Shown one piece after another: positions 38,672 through 48,693 of a stretch of 64,000 nt of DNA. The stretch covers positions 1,302,001 through 1,366,000 of the forward strand of contig NW_027184084.1 in the NCBI RefSeq assembly GCF_041296385.1. Reading direction: 5' to 3'. Made by a program: the position numbers and the translations under genes. This DNA comes from Aphelocoma coerulescens. Its lineage: Eukaryota; Chordata; Aves; Passeriformes; Corvidae. Position 1 is the stretch's first letter; the number at the start of each line of letters is the position of its first letter. Below the pieces are notes generated by a model that was given only the letters and a program-made list of their open reading frames with translations, did not search any database and was not told the origin of the DNA.

Positions 38672-41257
38672 TCAGGTCTGGGTGCTTGCTTCCTGGCTTC
38701 CACTTGCAGAGTCACTGGCTGGTGTGGTGGCATCAGCAGGCTTTGATGCGAGGTATGGCTTCACGTTTTTTGCTGGAACCCACTTGATTCCTTCACCTGT
38801 GGAAACACATGCAAACCCCTTCCCCCACATTATAAGATTGTATGGTCCTTCTATTTTTCCTGAGTCTAGATTTTTAATCAAAACTGGGGGGCGCTCTTTC
38901 AGTTTTGCTTTTTTGTTGTTCAAAAAATGTCTATAAATGGGAGGATCAGGCTCTTCTGCAGAGCTATTCAAAAAATTGTAGACATACAAAGCCTTGTTCA
39001 ACCTCCTTTGAGGTGTATCCTGGACTTCTCCCCCTCTCTGTTGATCAAAAATGCGTTTTAGGGTTTGATGTGTTCTTTTTAGGGTACTTTTTAGCAGTTG
39101 TTTAAGATACGGTGAGCAAATACCACTATCTCTTACAGCCCTTCTTAGTTCTTTAATTCCGTGAGTGGGGATGGGAACCCACGTTTTGGGACTGTCAGGC
39201 TGTTGGCTAGCTATCACAGGCTTAGCTAATAGACTTTCATCTTTACAGCTTTGGAGTCTTATTTCATGCCAATCTGTTAATTGAGAATAATCTGAGCACT
39301 TTGGAGGATTTTTTGATTCAGAAAGTAGCGCTAACAAACTCTCAGAACTCGTTTTCTCCTTATGGGTTGCAAGATCCCAGCCGCTCGCTGGCGGGACTCT
39401 GGGGCTCATTGCAAACAAATCTGGCTGCTTTTCAGGGTTTCCTGGTGTTAGATTTAAAGCATCAGCTCGGGCAGAGCGGCTCTCCGTCTTCCCTGCCACT
39501 GGAGCTGCACCACTGCCCTCCGTTCCCCCCCTGTTTGCGGCTTGTGAGGCGAGGCTGAGCTGCGCGGAGGGATGTTGCTGGGCGGCGGTAGCCGAGGGAT
39601 ACAGCTGTGCGGTGCCGGAGGGCCCCGGCGGGGGCGGCGATGGCACTGCCGATCTCCGCGGTGGCGGGCGAGGAGGCGGGGGGGCCGCGAGCAACCGGCT
39701 CCGCGGCAGCGGGCGAGGGGGTGCGGGTGGCTCTATTGAAGGCGAGGTGAAAGCCGTGGGGGGCGGTGGCGGAGCTAGTTCCGTGAGCAGTGCTGTGGTT
39801 GGAGAAGTGTGAGCGTGCGTGGGTTGCGCCATCAGGTCAACGTGGCGGACTGTGATGGCCGCTGTCTGTGTGTCGGGGAGAGCGGGAGGTGGCAGGGCTG
39901 TCCCGTCGGCAGGAGACGATCCCGGGGCTGCGGGAGGCGGGAGGGCCGGCGTGGAGGCGGCGGGAGTATGTTGCGGTGGGGCCATGGCGAACGGTGGGCC
40001 AGGCGGCGGCTGGACCGCGGCGTGCTGCCGCTGGGAGTTTGCAGGCTGGGCTGGTGTGGCTGCCGGCGCGGCGGTGCCGGGAGACGGGGCTGGAGCAGCG
40101 GCAGGCACGGGAGAGGCAGCAGCCATCTGTGTAGGCGCTGCAGCGCCGGCACCAGGTGGCTCGCGGGGCTGGGGCGCTCCGTGTCCCACGGACGCGGACG
40201 GGACGTTGGCCACCACCGGCGCCGTGTCGGTGGCGGCGAGGGGGACCTGGGGGGCTGGAAGAAGGGTCGCCGCCTGGCTTTGCGGGGGGCCGGCTATGAT
40301 GGCGGCTACAGCCATAACAGGCGCGGCTGGGGGGGCGGTAGGACCCGTAGGTGGCAGGGGGGCAGCCGCTGGCCCCGCGGGGCTATCGGCGGGGGGCGGG
40401 GCCACCATGATGCCAGCAGCGGGGGGTGGGGTAACAATGAGGGCAGCAGTGGGGGGTGGGGCCGCGATGACGGAAACAGTGGGGGGGCACGTGGGGGCGG
40501 GGGCAAGGGGCGGGGCCGCGATGACGCTGGAGCCGAGGGCGGGGACCGCGGGAGCCGGGGCAGCAGGGAGGAACGGGATGGGGGGGGCGGGGATGGGGGG
40601 AGCGGTGGGGGGGGTTGTAGGGTCCGGTGGGGCAGGGGTGATGGGTGCCGGGACAGCGGGGGCGGGGGGCGGGGCGGCACGAGTCAGTCGGACCGCGGCT
40701 ACCGGAGCCGCGAGAGGCGGGACAGCAGGGACTAACGGGACCGTGGGGGTGGGGATGACAGGGGCGGTGGGGGGGGCGGTGGGGTCCGGTGGGGCAGGGG
40801 TGACCGGTGCAGGGACCGCGGTGGGGTGGGGCGGGGCGGCACGAGACAGCCGGACCGCGGGTACCGGAGCCGTGAGGTCCGGCGGCGGGGCGGGGGCCGT
40901 GCCCGGTTGCAGGCTCGCAGCGGTGAGGGGCGGGCTCGCAGCAGGAGCGGGACCCGGCGGGGTGATTGCTGCGGGCGGCGCCTTCGCAGCAAACAGCTCC
41001 ACGAGCGCTCTGCAAGCCGGGACCAGCTCCGCGGCAGCCATATCCCGGCGGGAGATATTATTAAAGAGTTTAACCCCAACTGTGTCCCAGAAGTCTCTTG
41101 TAAAGACGGCTGAACGGTCAGCATTTGGGAAATTAATCAGAGTCCATTCTAAGAGGTTTTTTAGCTCCTGTTTAGGTAATTGACTTGGACCGGAGCTTAG
41201 TAAGTACTTAAGTTGCTTATAGAGATGTCTGTCATGGGCAGAGTGAGTTTGTCCCAT
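38672..41257 (-). CDS. gag-pol: Gag-integrase fusion frame of the class II provirus
   Basis: 861 codons without a stop. Residues 1-95 are a matrix-like domain with MGQ start (N-myristoylation signal). Residues about 96-600 are an extreme Pro/Ala-rich, GC-rich low-complexity region. Residues about 693-725 resemble the capsid N-terminus (WVPIPTHGIKELRRAVRD). From residue 726 (about 39082) the frame passes in phase into integrase: the end of the core (THQTLKRIF, then RRLNKALYVYNFLN) and the C-terminal DNA-binding domain (GPYNLIMWGKG, then GIKWVPAKNVKPYL). Capsid C-terminus, nucleocapsid, protease, RT, RNase H and the integrase catalytic triad are missing. A 9 bp repeat TTTTAGGGT (39057-39065, 39077-39085) lies at the junction. 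Whether the protein is made is unknown. Confidence 0.9.
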   Translation of the reverse strand: MGQTHSAHDRHLYKQLKYLLSSGPSQLPKQELKNLLEWTLINFPNADRSAVFTRDFWDTVGVKLFNNISRRDMAAAELVPACRALVELFAAKAPPAAITPPGPAPAASPPLTAASLQPGTAPAPPPDLTAPVPAVRLSRAAPPHPTAVPAPVTPAPPDPTAPPTAPVIPTPTVPLVPAVPPLAAPVAAVRLTRAAPPPAPAVPAPITPAPPDPTTPPTAPPIPAPPIPFLPAAPAPAVPALGSSVIAAPPLAPAPTCPPTVSVIAAPPPTAALIVTPPPAAGIMVAPPPADSPAGPAAAPLPPTGPTAPPAAPVMAVAAIIAGPPQSQAATLLPAPQVPLAATDTAPVVANVPSASVGHGAPQPREPPGAGAAAPTQMAAASPVPAAAPAPSPGTAAPAATPAQPANSQRQHAAVQPPPGPPFAMAPPQHTPAASTPALPPPAAPGSSPADGTALPPPALPDTQTAAITVRHVDLMAQPTHAHTSPTTALLTELAPPPPPTAFTSPSIEPPAPPRPLPRSRLLAAPPPPRPPPRRSAVPSPPPPGPSGTAQLYPSATAAQQHPSAQLSLASQAANRGGTEGSGAAPVAGKTESRSARADALNLTPGNPEKQPDLFAMSPRVPPASGWDLATHKEKTSSESLLALLSESKNPPKCSDYSQLTDWHEIRLQSCKDESLLAKPVIASQQPDSPKTWVPIPTHGIKELRRAVRDSGICSPYLKQLLKSTLKRTHQTLKRIFDQQRGGEVQDTPQRRLNKALYVYNFLNSSAEEPDPPIYRHFLNNKKAKLKERPPVLIKNLDSGKIEGPYNLIMWGKGFACVSTGEGIKWVPAKNVKPYLASKPADATTPASDSASGSQEASTQT

Positions 41258-41856
41258 TATTGACCAGTATGATACTCACCTAGATGTCGCAGGGGGCAGG
41301 GTCCTTAATCAGAAGTCCGTCGTGGGGGGCTGGCCAGGCTCTCCACACGGCGCTCAGGACGCTGCTGTCGGGTCCCTCCTCAGAGCTCCGGTTTCAGGCG
41401 TCGCTTGGCAACGGCTTTCCGTGCTCGGGACCTCGCAGGTGTCTCCACTCAGAGCTCCAGTGCGGGCGGTGCTGAGCAATACCCGCCTGTGCTCGGGCGC
41501 GCGGCTGGATCCCTCCTAAGAGCTCCGGTCTGCACTGCTTAGCAGCGTGTCCGTGCTCGAGGGGTACCACGGCAAACTTCCTCAAAGAGCTCCAGGTAAC
41601 CGCTGCGCAGCAGTGGCCGTCTGTGCTCGAGGACTGCCAGGCAATTTCCTCCCTCCGAGAGCTCCAGGTGATCGCTACGTAGTAACGGCTCCCCGTGCTC
41701 GAGGGCTGCCTCGGCAGAGTTATAGAGCTCCGGCTTTTACGCTGCGCAGCAACGGTATGCCGTGCTCACGACACGTTCCAGGTGGCTATAACTGGTCTTT
41801 TAGTTACCGTCCATGGCGAAGTCTCTCACAGGTGGAAGAAGCTGAATCGGGCCTTC

Positions 41857-41874
41857 ACTCACGTTTGGGCGCCA
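41857..41874 (-). other. Primer-binding site, tRNA-Lys1,2-like
   Basis: Minus strand TGGCGCCCAAACGTGAGT, three bases inside the 5' LTR. It is close to the tRNA-Lys1,2 complement allowing one inserted A. Confidence 0.75.
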
Positions 41875-41877
41875 GTT

Positions 41878-42686
41878 TGTCGAAATTGATGGCGATGATG
41901 GTGAGGGTTCGGTCGGGCCCGGCGGGGATGGACGGATGGAGACGAGAGATCTCTATAAGCAGGTCTTTGGAGCATGCAGTTTATTGCAAAGGGCGTGGGT
42001 ACAGGGGCACTGCTTAGAGCTGCCAGCTGCAGCTCCAAGCAGGCCCAAGGTGTAGGAGAGAGAGAGATGAATCAAGAGCACTAGAGCAAGAGGCTGAGAG
42101 CTAAGAGTGTAAAGAGCAAGAGAGACAAACTAAGAGGAGAGCTGAATTAAGAGGAAGAAGAAGAGCAAGAGAGTTACTAAGAGAGCTACTAAGAGGAGAA
42201 GAGCATTACTAAGAGAGCTACTAAGAGAGTTACTAAGAGCGTTACTAAGAGGAGAAGAGCATTACTAAGAGAGCGAGGTCCTTGTTACAATACAATAAAT
42301 CATCTTCTGTAGTGAATATTCTAATTCTCACTAGCCAATCTAATACAAGGTACAAATCCTATAGCATTTACATACAGCCTATAAGAGTTATTACATTACC
42401 ATAGAGTGTTACATTTTAACTTCTAAAAACTACTCCTTGGACCCCTTCTGCTGAGCTAGTAGGGTCTGCTCTGACCCTTGGACCTGTCTGCAAGCAGAGG
42501 GTATTGTTCAATCAAGAGGGGATTACCTTCAGCCGGCTATACCATTGTTTTCTAGTTGTTCAGTAACTAAGACTCTATATCTCAAAGATGGCCTTCATTT
42601 CGATGTCGCTTATAGTTTTCATATTCCCAAAATCTTTTGTTAGGCAATCATATTTATAAGGCTTTCCTGTTTCATCTTCCCCAACA
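41878..42686 (-). repeat. 5' LTR of the class II provirus
   Basis: 809 bp. Identical by eye to 36506-37370 over long stretches, with one 56 bp tandem unit fewer in the TACTAAGAG array (about 42163-42272). Confidence 0.95.
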
Positions 42687-42692
42687 ACTGAC

Positions 42693-42955
42693 AGCAAGGG
42701 AAAGGCTGAGAGGAAGTGAGAGTGAGAGGAGAATGGGAGCAAAAGAAAGATGAAGTGAGACGGTGCTGGAGAAAAGGCATGAGATGGAGAGAAAGCAAGA
42801 GATAAAGTGTCAGAGAAACTGAGAGAGCAAGAAAGTGAGAGAGCAAGAAAACTAGCATGAGAGTGGCATGGGAGCATGTGAAGGGGAGAGAGAGGCAGAA
42901 TACAAGAGAGCACGAGAGAGAGGGAGACAGCAAGAGCAGCACAGAGTTGAGGACA
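42693..42955 (+). repeat. Purine-rich degenerate tract, right part
   Basis: Continuation of the tract at 35972-36499 beyond the provirus (GAGAGCAAGAAAGTGAGAGAG type). Confidence 0.75.
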
Positions 42956-43505
42956 AGCTTTGTGTCACAATATTGTCTCTTCCCTATAGTTCTCATGTCA
43001 TAATGATTTCCAGGTTCATGTCTCCAGGGGAGACAGCTTTATTATGAAAAATATTTCTTGAGTGAAATATTGTTTCATAGGTTTTTTTGTGTTAATTTAT
43101 ATCTGGACTGAAACTATACACTCTTTCAGTCTTCCTACGCTTGCTATACCGCCTCTCTCCTGCTGAGGTTTTTCGCTTTTTATTTATCCTTTCTCCCTAC
43201 ATATTCTGGTGTATTCTCCTTTCTGCTCTCCCACCCTCCACAGAAAAGGAAGCACTGTGCAAAGCCCTTCATGTTTGTCCTCTCCCTCTTTTCACTCCAG
43301 ATGAATTCTTTGATAAGTAACATCAGGCACATGTAAATTCAGACAACTATCTCCTAAAAAAGGATGAAATGTGATCAATTAATTTACATTTGTTTTGTTT
43401 TCAAGTCAGCTGTTTCTGGGGGTTTTTTCCACAGACCTTTTCTCAGGTCTTCTAATGTGGCCTAGAAAATTTCTCTTTACATTTTCTTTTATGCCATTCT
43501 CTACC
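42956..43505 (+). other. Intron 3, no feature seen
   Basis: Mixed AT-rich sequence; no feature recognised. Confidence 0.5.
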
Positions 43506-43925
43506 TGTCATGGTTTAACTACAGCCAGTAACTAAGTACCACACATCCACTCGCTCACTCTGGTGGGATGGGGAGGAGAATTGGAAAAAGATAAAACCCA
43601 TGGGTTGAGATAAAAACAGTTTAAGAATTGAAATAAAGCTAAAAAAAAAAAAAAAAAAAAAAAAAAGATAAAGAGTAATTAAACCCTAGAAAAACAACTG
43701 CACGTTTGCTCACCATGTACTGACTGAAGCCCAGCCCATCCCTGAACAGCCATTGGCCCCCTTCTGGGTGACTCCCCTAGTTTATATACTGAGCATGATG
43801 TTCTATGGTGTGGAATATCCCTCTGGCTAGTTTGGGTCAGCTCTCCTGGCTGTGCTCCCTCCTGGCTTCTTGTGCACCTGCTCGCTGTCAGAGCAGGAGA
43901 CACTGCAAAGTTCTTGACTCAGGGT
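43506..43925 (-). repeat. LTR, family A, left part, split by class I-like ERV
   Basis: Begins TGTCATGGTTTAACTACAGCC; its remainder is at 52147-52277 (ending CCAGGACA). Comparison with the unsplit copy at 59693-60214 shows the ERV at 43926-52146 entered in a CTCAGGGTGA sequence. An A-run of about 27 lies at 43641-43667. Confidence 0.82.
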
Positions 43926-44357
43926 TGTGAAAAACGAGGTTCACTCTTTATAAAATTTTAAGAAAAGTTTAATGAAAGGGACAATTAGGAGACAACAGCA
44001 AAAAGGATATTACGGCCGGGTGCTTTGGCAGAGCCAAAGGCACACTTCTACATCCAAAAGATCGTCTTTAAAAGTACATAGCTTATTGCATATTCATCAC
44101 CATCACGCATAATTCATGAATTCTTTGGAGTTGCTAAGTATCATCCCATCAGCCTAATCTTTCTCCTTGGCTCCATTCGGTCTGGTTTTGGGTCTTCTTC
44201 TCCAGGAATGTGAAGACTCTCTCTCTGCCCACCTTCTCCAAACCGACTACATAAACAATAGACATTCTATACCATGCATTACATCATAGAACCTAGGCAA
44301 AGTTACTCCAACATTAAGTAACATGCAAAAAGCCAACATCACTATACATTTATAACA
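43926..44357 (-). repeat. 3' LTR of the class I-like provirus
   Basis: 432 bp from TGTTATAAATGTATAG (minus strand) to TTTTTCACA. It is directly repeated at 50423-52146 apart from the insertion there. On the minus strand it is preceded by an A/G-rich tract (AAAAAAAGGAAAAGGGAGG, about 44361-44379), the probable polypurine tract. Confidence 0.9.
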
Positions 44358-44424
44358 ATACCTCCCTTTTCCTTTTTTTACAGATCATTTGGCTTGAGCA
44401 GTATCCCTTGTTTTCTAGCTTTTA

Positions 44425-45302
44425 TTATTTGCTCTTTTTTTTTTTTTTTTTTTTTTTTCCCCAAATCAACCTTGCTTCTTCAAAGGGGTCTTTGATAGCA
44501 TTTTTCTTCTTCAACACCATGATCTTTTGTGCCGTTCCAGATGTAGCCGATTTTGGTTCCACAGGCATTGGTACTATTTTCATGCCTTGGACCACGGTAG
44601 ATATTAATCGAATGAAACAGGGGATCAGGCAAGGGAGAAATATCAAGCCTGCGGTGGCACATAAAAGGAAGAAGCCTAGCTTCTTCCACCATTCTATTCC
44701 CAATACATTATCCCACCAGCTAAGTTTTAGTGTGGATTCCCACTTTTGGCCCAGTACATGGGCTATTTTTCTGATATTTTTAGCTGGCATCCCTATGGTC
44801 ATCTATCTTGAAACAACAGTCTGATGTATTAAATTTGCCACAAACACTTCCTTCTTCAGCCGATAGATAGTCTAAAGCTAACTTATTTTGATCAACCGCA
44901 GCTCTTGTTTGGCTTTGTTGGCTAGCTAGTAATTCTAATGCCTGACCAGTTTGGCTTTTTTACTAAGCCTGAGACTTTATTCCCAACAATATATGTGAAA
45001 CAAATCCATCTTTCCCCTTTTGGACATTTACTTCTTAACCTGCTACCACTTGTTCCTAATTTGGATGGGTTATAACAGTGACTGTTGACATGGGTATGCG
45101 CAATGAAAAAGGAACCTCGGTGTTTTTCCATATACAGCTTTCGGTAACACCTATCGCATGGCTTTGTCGGTATCCCCAGAGGGAAGAGACAAAAAAGGAG
45201 TGACAGATAAAGGAATAACAGAGGTCCGATATGGCTTATACCTCCACCTCCCATGCCTATGGGGTTGCTACCCATGGCAGGGGTATATGATCTTGGTGGC
45301 AA
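44425..45302 (-). pseudogene. env: env remnant: signal/SU start joined to transmembrane subunit
   Basis: 45302-44922 gives a signal-like hydrophobic segment (LLFLYLSLLFCLFPLGI) and a Cys-rich start (CDRCYRKLYMEKH). It then runs directly into transmembrane-subunit sequence (ALELLASQQSQTRAAVDQ, LALDYLSAEEG) with a Cys pattern CX7CC. A frameshift leads to the 125-codon frame 44802-44425 with WWDNVLG and a membrane anchor (LGFFLLCATAGLIFLPCLIP). Most of the surface subunit is deleted. Similar to gammaretrovirus-type Env, but clearly dead. Confidence 0.75.
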
Positions 45303-45504
45303 GTACAGTGGTCAATTCGGTCTTGCCCTCTATTTCCTTGTCACTTCTTTTTAGCTAATTTTCAGGCAAATTTCTTTTGACACTTCTTAATTGTAGCTTT
45401 TCATCGTTCTTCAGGTATCTCCCATTTAACAAGCACTAGTAATTCCCATCCATAAAGCAAGTTTACTATTTAGTGAACTGCAATACCAATAATTTCTACA
45501 GTCT

Positions 45505-46414
45505 TGTTGGGGTTTTAAGAGTTCTCCTGTTTTGGTTTTTTTTTCTGTTAAAGGAATTTTCCCCATAGGTGTTGCTAGGGGGACAAATTGCTGGGTACTT
45601 AAGAAAAACAAAAGACCTAGCCATTAAGGGTGGGATGCATCTGGCTACTCTTTTGTTTCACCTGGGTGTGCGGCCAGTAGGTCCCCAGCATTTGGACAGA
45701 GAGGGACGCTGCTCCTCTTCAGCTGCTTTTCCTTCTGCCAGAGAAACCCTGGGATCCCAAGCCCGCCTTCCTTGCTCCGCTCGGAGCAGGGCCGTGGCCA
45801 CCCTGTCCCCGCCGTTGCTTTGAGCCTTCACTACATTGTAGCCGTGCTCGCCCTGCCTGCCCAGACCTCCGGGGGGTTCCCCGTTTGGATACACCTCATC
45901 TGCCACCAGGGATTTGTGCTCGTCCCTGCCACTCCAGCCTGCCGTTCCTGAGGGTCTGGCCAGAAACTGGGATCAGCCGCCCAGGGGTTTGTAAAGCTTT
46001 TGTCCCATCCCTTCCCGGGATCCCAGGGCACCAGTGCCGCGTGCTCCCCGAGCTCGCTCCAGAGTGCCCCCTGCAGCCGCGGGGGAACCATCACACCTGC
46101 CCTGCTCCCCGGGAGCCGCCAGCGCCCCTGCCGGCTGCGACCGAAACTGCACCCAAGGGGAAAGGGCCCAACAGCCGAGAAGGCTGGGACTGGGTTTGTG
46201 TTTGCTGTTACTGCCATAGTTATTGTTGTTTGTTTGACTGGTTATACATATATAGATATATAATAGTAAAGAACTGTTATTCCTATTTCCCACATCTTTG
46301 CCTAAAAGCCCCTTGATTTCAAAATTATAACTCAGAGGGAAGGGGGGTCACATCTGCCATTCCAAGGGAGGCTTCTGCCTTCCTTAGCAGACACCTGTCT
46401 TTTAAACCAAGACA
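45505..46414 (+). repeat. Solo LTR of the ERV-L-like family, perfect 5 bp duplication
   Basis: 910 bp from TGTTGGGGTTTTAAGAG to AAACCAAGACA, flanked by AGTCT at 45500-45504 and 46415-46419. Same family as 6213-7104 and 12447-13398 but on the opposite strand. The GC-rich open frames in it are not genes. Confidence 0.95.
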
Positions 46415-46419
46415 AGTCT

Positions 46420-46907
46420 AGACATTTACATTTAACCCAGCTAGCATGTCCAGTATTGGGATGAATTAGACAGGGTATAGTGGTATGGCACTGTTGGAAG
46501 TGGCAATTCCTCCTCCTTTTTAAATAAGTCACAGGCTAAGGCTAGAATATGAGAACTCTCAGACCGAAATAGTCCTGATCCTCCCTGTTTGGAGTGGAAG
46601 TATTCCTCCCATCCAATTCTTGTGTCCTTTTTTTCTTATGATACTTCTTTCCTGTCTTGGGGGGGGGGGGTGTCAGGAGAGGGCTGGTTCTGTAACTGAG
46701 CTCCCCATACTTTGGTGTTTTGCTTCATCTTTAAGAGGAACAGCAGAAGCGGTTGTTGCCAGGGGAACAGTGCAGGCGAGGGAGGGGGGTAGGGGGTAGG
46801 AGTCCTCTCTGAAGCTGATTCCTCCAGGAGTGGGGGCGCATAGGCGGGGACTGCCACTGGAACTGCCAAGGGGACAAGTTCTTCCGGCAGATACCAAAGT
46901 TTAGCAT
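46420..46907 (-). pseudogene. gag-like remnant of the class I-like provirus, distal part
   Basis: From 46907 the minus strand reads KLWYLPEELVPLAVPVAV and a proline-rich segment to a stop at about 46636 (DRKEVS). It continues the Pro/Ala-rich gag part that ends at 47601 on the other side of an inserted LTR. The sequence below 46636 is probably viral by position but I could not assign it. A G-run lies at 46660-46671. Confidence 0.5.
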
Positions 46908-47278
46908 TGTGAAAAAAGAGGTTCACTCTCCTGTGAGAATTTAAAGGGTATAATATAAAGACAATAAGAGACACATAAAATAAAGCAAAGGGGTAACGGC
47001 TGGGTGCCTTGGCACTCTGCCAAGAGCACACCTGATGCTCGGGGATAGTCCTTTTTATACCATTTTTACTGTCTGTTCTCTATGCATATTCAAACTTTTC
47101 CAGGAGCTGTTCTGCATGGCCACTCCTTGGTTCTGCCTTTTTAGAGCATGCATATTCTTCTGCCTTGCGGTTTTATTTCTTTTGATTTTTGGGGTTGGGC
47201 TCGCTAGGTAAGAGTTGATGGTAGGGTGGATCTCTTAATTCTCCAGACAGTCAGGGCTGATTGTAGCTTTGGCCTCTT

Positions 47279-47322
<44 letters not shown>

Positions 47323-47600
47323 GCAGAGCGGTGATAATGGCTCTCAGACTCTCCTGGCCGCCTGTTCTCCGGGTGGAGTAGCCTTTGGGCCCTTTTGTTC
47401 TCTGGACAAAGTGTTGATTAGCAGCTTCTTGGGCCTCATCCTCTGTTCGCTTGGAGGTTATCTTACTTGCTCACACTTGCTAACATTCTTGTTAAAAAGA
47501 GAGAAAACTACATCCACACAGCAAAAAGCATTTCTAACATTATATAATATCTACCTTTTATACTTGCGAGAAGCCAATATTATAATATATGTTTATAACA
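46908..47600 (-). repeat. Solo LTR inside gag, 4 bp near-duplication
   Basis: 693 bp, beginning TGTGAAAAAAGAGGTTC like the provirus LTRs and ending GTTTATAACA. Flanks are GCAT (46904-46907) and GCGT (47601-47604). It holds a C-run of about 40 at 47281-47320. It seems a later insertion of a related ERV into this provirus. Confidence 0.75.
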
Positions 47601-48037
47601 GCGTGGAGTCTCTGCACATGGTCCACAGCAGCCACGGCGGCAGGGCTCTGTGCTGCCGGCTGGCCCAGCACGGCCTGCGGGGCCAAAGCCGGGTTCCATG
47701 GAGCCGTGGCAGACAACGCAGCGGGGGCAGGGGCTGGTTGAATGGCCGCAGACATTGGAACTGGGGCCGCAGCTGGGACTGGGGCTGCCACCGGTGCAGG
47801 AGAAGGGGCGGGGGGGACCCCAAAAGCGGCGGTCTGGGCTGCCACAGGATCCCTAGGGGCTGGAGGGGGCGGCGGGAACACCGGGGCTACCGACGGAGCC
47901 ACTGCCGCTAGGACAAGTGATGGAGCTGTGGGTGGTGCCATAAAAGCCATGACAGGCGGGACCTCGGGCCCCAAGACCGGCGGTGCAGCTGCGAGTGGCG
48001 CAACAGGAGCCTGGGCTTGGGGGGGGGGGGGGGGGGG
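47601..48037 (-). pseudogene. gag: Pro/Ala-rich gag segment of the class I-like provirus
   Basis: An open stretch rich in Pro and Ala (APVPAAAPVPMSAAIQPAPA) between two LTR insertions. It lies in the expected position between matrix and capsid. A G-run at 48019-48037 marks the insertion site of the next LTR. The N- and C-terminal residues of the long frame across it come from the LTRs. Confidence 0.6.
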
Positions 48038-48693
48038 TGAGATAAACAAAATTGCCCAATCAAAATTTATAAAGAAATTACATTTATTATGCGACTGAAA
48101 TATCGGTTTCAAAAGCCACGATCGAGAAAGCAGCACCGAGCCCGGGGTCGGAGCTGGGTGAACACACATAGATCTGATCTCTATTGCACCAGACCTCCCA
48201 AGTTCACAGCTGCTGCTTCGGCTGGTCCCTTCTTATACAGTTTTTGGGTGAAGTCCGAATTAATTCTATTCTTCTCGTATTCGTGAAGTTTTCTTGTCCC
48301 GGAGTTGGGCTGCACAAAGCCTTTCCTGGGTCTGATGAATTGTCCATCCTGGGTGATGAGTGGGCCATTTCTGCTGATGGATGGGCCATCTCTGGTTCTT
48401 GGAACAGTTATTTTTAGTTCCTGGAATGTCCTATTCTTTATCAGATGAGATGTAGATACCAGAAGGTGGTAATCAAGTCGTCATAGTGCAAATGTCCCGG
48501 TGATAAGATCCAACCCCACCTAGGTGGAATCCTCACTTATTGTGAGGAACTTCTTTTGGTGTTGTGAAATTTTTCTCTCAGCCAAGCCGGTGGGGGGGGG
48601 GGGGGGGGGGGGTTTGAAACTTTGTCTTTACATGGTCTGATTACATTCTAGTTTTATATATAATAGCACGAATTACATACTTTATTTATAACA
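48038..48693 (-). repeat. Solo LTR inside gag, inserted in a G-run
   Basis: 656 bp from TGAGATAAACAAAATTG to TTTATAACA, with G-runs on both outer sides consistent with a GGGG duplication. It has a second internal G-run at 48593-48612. Boundaries are inferred from the break in the gag frame. Confidence 0.6.

Larger units (their letters stand above)
36500..42692 (-). mobile_element. Young class II defective provirus with Gag-integrase fusion and intact env
   Basis: Bounded by a perfect 6 bp target duplication ACTGAC (36500-36505 and 42687-42692), as made by alpha- and betaretroviruses. The LTRs look nearly identical except for one extra 56 bp tandem unit in the 3' copy, so insertion was recent. 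Contents on the minus strand: 5' LTR, lysine-type primer site, an 861-codon Gag-integrase fusion frame, a 462-codon env frame, polypurine tract, 3' LTR. Protease, RT and RNase H are absent, so it cannot replicate alone and must have been moved by helper proteins. It sits in the purine-rich tract of KCNN2 intron 3, antisense to the gene. Confidence 0.93.

Noticed and set aside
39809..41183. Long + strand open frames (308 and 454 codons) rich in Gly/Ala/Arg
   Set aside because: They are the reverse complement of the Pro/Ala-rich gag region; GC-rich repeats lack stops in all frames, and there is no recognisable domain.
42575..42913. Second copy of the env tail as a gene
   Set aside because: It is the 5' LTR copy of the env C-terminal codons fused by chance to flanking purine-tract sequence.
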